A DNA stretch of 7,436 nt, taken from positions 1 through 7,436 of the forward strand of contig JAISID010000019.1 of assembly GCA_031262205.1 (NCBI GenBank), given 5' to 3'. The notes under the pieces were generated by a model. It ran no database searches. It saw only the letters and a list, made by a program, of their open reading frames with translations, and had not been told where the DNA came from. Below are positions 5,153 through 7,436 of this stretch, in pieces. The stretch is from Holosporales bacterium (GTDB taxonomy: Bacteria > Pseudomonadota > Alphaproteobacteria > RUG11792). How positions within the stretch are numbered: position 1 is the first letter of the stretch; each line of letters begins with the position of its first letter. The position numbers and the translations under genes were made by a program.

Positions 5153-7436
5153 TCACTCAAAGAAACTGACGCCTTGTATACTGGACAAAATTTTCCTATT
5201 TTCTATTGATAAATTTTTCTTATATTTCGTCTCAATTTCTGTCTTCCTGCCATTATGCTTCTTAATCAAAAAAGAAACGACGTTGCTTCCCTCCTCCATC
5301 TTTTCCAGGCTGTTGTATAAAGAATCCACATCCGCTTTTTCTTCGAGATAAATATAAACTTTTTGGCTGTCGATTATGGAGTCTATATTTTTAACAGAAG
5401 TTCCTAAGAGTTTGACATTCTCCGCGTCTATCTTTAAATCTGCGTCTATTATCAACGGACTCCCCACGGTAAGTTGTTCCTTCACGGTTAAATAAAGTCT
5501 AGGGAAAATAGTGATTTCAAAAGAGTTGTCTTGATCTGAAATCGTTAAGAAAGCATACTTCTGACCATTTTTCGAAAGTTTTTCTTTTTTGGAAAGGAGA
5601 ATACCTGCGACTGTGACGCTCTCTTTTTCCTTATTAAAATCCTTTCTCCTTGTTATGTTAAACTTATTCAAAAATCCAGAATATATATCCATCGGATGAG
5701 CGCTTAAATAGAAGCCAATCGATTGTCTCTCAAGGTCTAACTTTTCTATAACGCTCCACTCTTGAACGTTTTTTAGCTCGACTATATCCGCTTTATATTC
5801 TGCAAACAGCGATTTTTGCTTCGTCTCTCCACATTCGCTTAATTTCAGCAATGCTCCAAGCGACTCGTAGATTTGTCGTCGGTTATTATGAATTGAATCG
5901 AATGCTCCGGATAATGTCATAATCTCAATCTGTCTCATAGAAATGTTGAAAAAACGTATTCTTCTAAAAAAATCAAACAAGTCCTTAAATTTTCCTCCTC
6001 GATTTCTCTCTTCAACGATGCGTTTCATAATATAAGCGCTGCATCCCTTGAGACTGCCGAGAGAATATCTTATATCGTTTTCTCCTTCGCCTATAAAATG
6101 CTCTTCGGATAAATTAATATCAGGCGGAAGTATTTTAATTCCTGATTTTCTAGCGTCTTGAATAAACATTGAAATTTTATCGGTGTTGGCTAGATCAATA
6201 TTCATAGAGGCTATATAAAACTCTCTTCTGTAATTTGCCTTTAGGAAAGCTGTTTGATATGAGATTAACGCGTAAGCGGCCGCATGAGATCTATTGAATC
6301 CATATCCTGCAAATTTTTCCATAAGGGAAAACACCTGTTCCGCCGTTTCCTTGTTAATCCCTTTTTTCAGAGCGCCGTCGGCAAAGATTTTTCTATTCCT
6401 CGCCATCTCTTCTTTTATTTTTTTACCCATCGCTCTTCGAAGAATATCTGCTCCGCCAAGACTATAGCCTCCCATTTCTTGAGCCGTTTTCATCACCTGC
6501 TCCTGATATATCATGATTCCGTAGGTATTCTTTAGAATCGGTTCCAGAAGCGGATGAAGATACTCGACTTTTTCTTTGCCATGTTTTCTCGCAATATATA
6601 CCGGAATATTATCCATAGGCCCAGGCCTATAAAGAGAAATAAGAGCGATAATATCTTCGAAATTATCCGGTTGCAGACTTTCGATTACGTTTCTCATACC
6701 GGAACTTTCTAATTGAAACACGCCGATTACATCGACCGAGCATAACAGTTCGAAAGTCTTTTGGTCGGCAAGATCTATTTTTAAAATATCAAGATCGACT
6801 CCTCTATATTTCTTTATATAATCGCATGCGTTTTTAATAACCGTTAAAGTCTTTAGTCCTAAGAAATCAAATTTAATAAGCCCGGTAGATTCAATATATT
6901 TCATATTGATCTGAGTTATCGCCAGTTCGGATTCCCCATCATAGTAAAGAGGCGCGATTTCATCGATTGGTTGATTGCCTATAACGATTCCCGCCGCATG
7001 CATTGAAGCATGACGATAAAGTCCTTCTAGTTGAAGCCCTGTTTTTATTAAAAAAGCAACGACGTCGTCCTCTTCCATCATTTGTTTCAGCTGCGGTTCA
7101 ATTTCAAGAGCTTGTTTTAAATCAATCGGATTCGCAGCGTTTTGAGGAACCAGCTTCGAGATTCTATCCACCTGCCCATAAGGCATTTGAATAACTCTTC
7201 CAATATCTCTTAAAACCGCCCTAGCCTGAAGTTTTCCAAACGTGATTATGTGAGCTACTTTGTCGTTTCCATATTTCGATTGAACATAACGTATTACCTC
7301 GTCTCTTCTATCCTGGCAAAAATCTATATCGAAATCTGGCATCGAGACTCTTTCAGGATTTAAGAATCTTTCAAAAATTAAGTTATACTTTATCGGATCA
7401 AGTTCCGTTATAAATAAACACCAAGCGACAAGAGAG
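5153..7436 (-). CDS. dnaE: DNA polymerase III subunit alpha, C-terminal 760 residues (5' end outside window)
   Basis: This is the replicative polymerase subunit of the pol III holoenzyme. The frame stays open past the internal Met at 7342 to the window edge: 31 further codons include DPIKYNLIFERFLNPERVS, a conserved part of the family, so 7342 is not the start. The first two catalytic aspartates lie in PDFDIDF just after that Met, and the third is in IKFDFLGL (visible residue 190). Next come the fingers (SLYRPGPMDNIP, GYGFNRSHAAAYALISYQTA), the helix-hairpin-helix region (ILPPDINLSEEHF), a beta-clamp-binding motif QKSLF (visible residues 540-544), an OB fold beginning VTVAGILLSKKEKLSKNGQ, and a C-terminal domain of alphaproteobacterial style. 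The N-terminal PHP domain and part of the palm are outside the window. The type is DnaE, not PolC or DnaE2. No damage is seen in the visible part. Confidence 0.97.
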   Translation of the reverse strand, partial: SLVAWCLFITELDPIKYNLIFERFLNPERVSMPDFDIDFCQDRRDEVIRYVQSKYGNDKVAHIITFGKLQARAVLRDIGRVIQMPYGQVDRISKLVPQNAANPIDLKQALEIEPQLKQMMEEDDVVAFLIKTGLQLEGLYRHASMHAAGIVIGNQPIDEIAPLYYDGESELAITQINMKYIESTGLIKFDFLGLKTLTVIKNACDYIKKYRGVDLDILKIDLADQKTFELLCSVDVIGVFQLESSGMRNVIESLQPDNFEDIIALISLYRPGPMDNIPVYIARKHGKEKVEYLHPLLEPILKNTYGIMIYQEQVMKTAQEMGGYSLGGADILRRAMGKKIKEEMARNRKIFADGALKKGINKETAEQVFSLMEKFAGYGFNRSHAAAYALISYQTAFLKANYRREFYIASMNIDLANTDKISMFIQDARKSGIKILPPDINLSEEHFIGEGENDIRYSLGSLKGCSAYIMKRIVEERNRGGKFKDLFDFFRRIRFFNISMRQIEIMTLSGAFDSIHNNRRQIYESLGALLKLSECGETKQKSLFAEYKADIVELKNVQEWSVIEKLDLERQSIGFYLSAHPMDIYSGFLNKFNITRRKDFNKEKESVTVAGILLSKKEKLSKNGQKYAFLTISDQDNSFEITIFPRLYLTVKEQLTVGSPLIIDADLKIDAENVKLLGTSVKNIDSIIDSQKVYIYLEEKADVDSLYNSLEKMEEGSNVVSFLIKKHNGRKTEIETKYKKNLSIENRKILSSIQGVSFFE

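Noticed and set aside
7340..7342. ATG at 7342 as the dnaE start
   Set aside because: The frame continues upstream to the window edge with conserved DnaE residues, so this Met is internal.

Overview
The window carries three housekeeping genes, all on the minus strand: the 3' portion of dnaE (DNA polymerase III alpha subunit, running off the right edge), a short pyk (pyruvate kinase) and a complete gyrA (DNA gyrase subunit A). The proteins look alphaproteobacterial. GyrA has the charged insertion between C-terminal beta-pinwheel blades that I associate with that class, and DnaE has a C-terminal domain of the same style. Base composition is AT-leaning. GyrA has Ala where E. coli has Ser83, a state reported for Ehrlichia and Bartonella. 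A host-associated alphaproteobacterium (Rickettsiales- or Holosporales-like) is a reasonable guess, but the sequence does not prove it.

Layout, left to right. Positions 1-41 hold the edge of a repeat cut by the window. Positions 42-546 have no recognisable gene. gyrA occupies 547-3195. A long intergenic region of about 800 bp (3196-3997) separates gyrA from pyk (3998-5035). A 117-bp gap with a good sigma70-type promoter then separates pyk from dnaE (5153 to the window end).

The unusual content is in the gyrA-pyk intergenic region. Positions 3457-3698 are almost entirely self-complementary and form two abutting modules. The first (3457-3602) is an interrupted palindrome with two 61-nt arms, built from three perfectly conserved blocks (18, 10 and 11 nt) separated by unrelated spacers. 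The second (3604-3698) is a GC-rich sequence that folds exactly into a cloverleaf: an 18-pair closing stem and three perfect hairpins that meet with no unpaired base at the junction. The right palindrome arm contains perfect TTGACA and TATAAT hexamers, 20 nt apart, pointing at the cloverleaf.

A second copy of the palindrome arm lies at the left window edge (1-41), inverted relative to 3456-3496, so the pair brackets gyrA. That copy joins the interior spacer of one arm to the exterior flank of the other, as expected if the palindrome interior can flip. No transposase, recombinase, reverse transcriptase or other protein partner is visible, so the family's identity and mobility remain open.

The three genes act in separate core processes (chromosome replication, glycolysis, supercoiling) and need not form one operon; pyk appears to have its own promoter.
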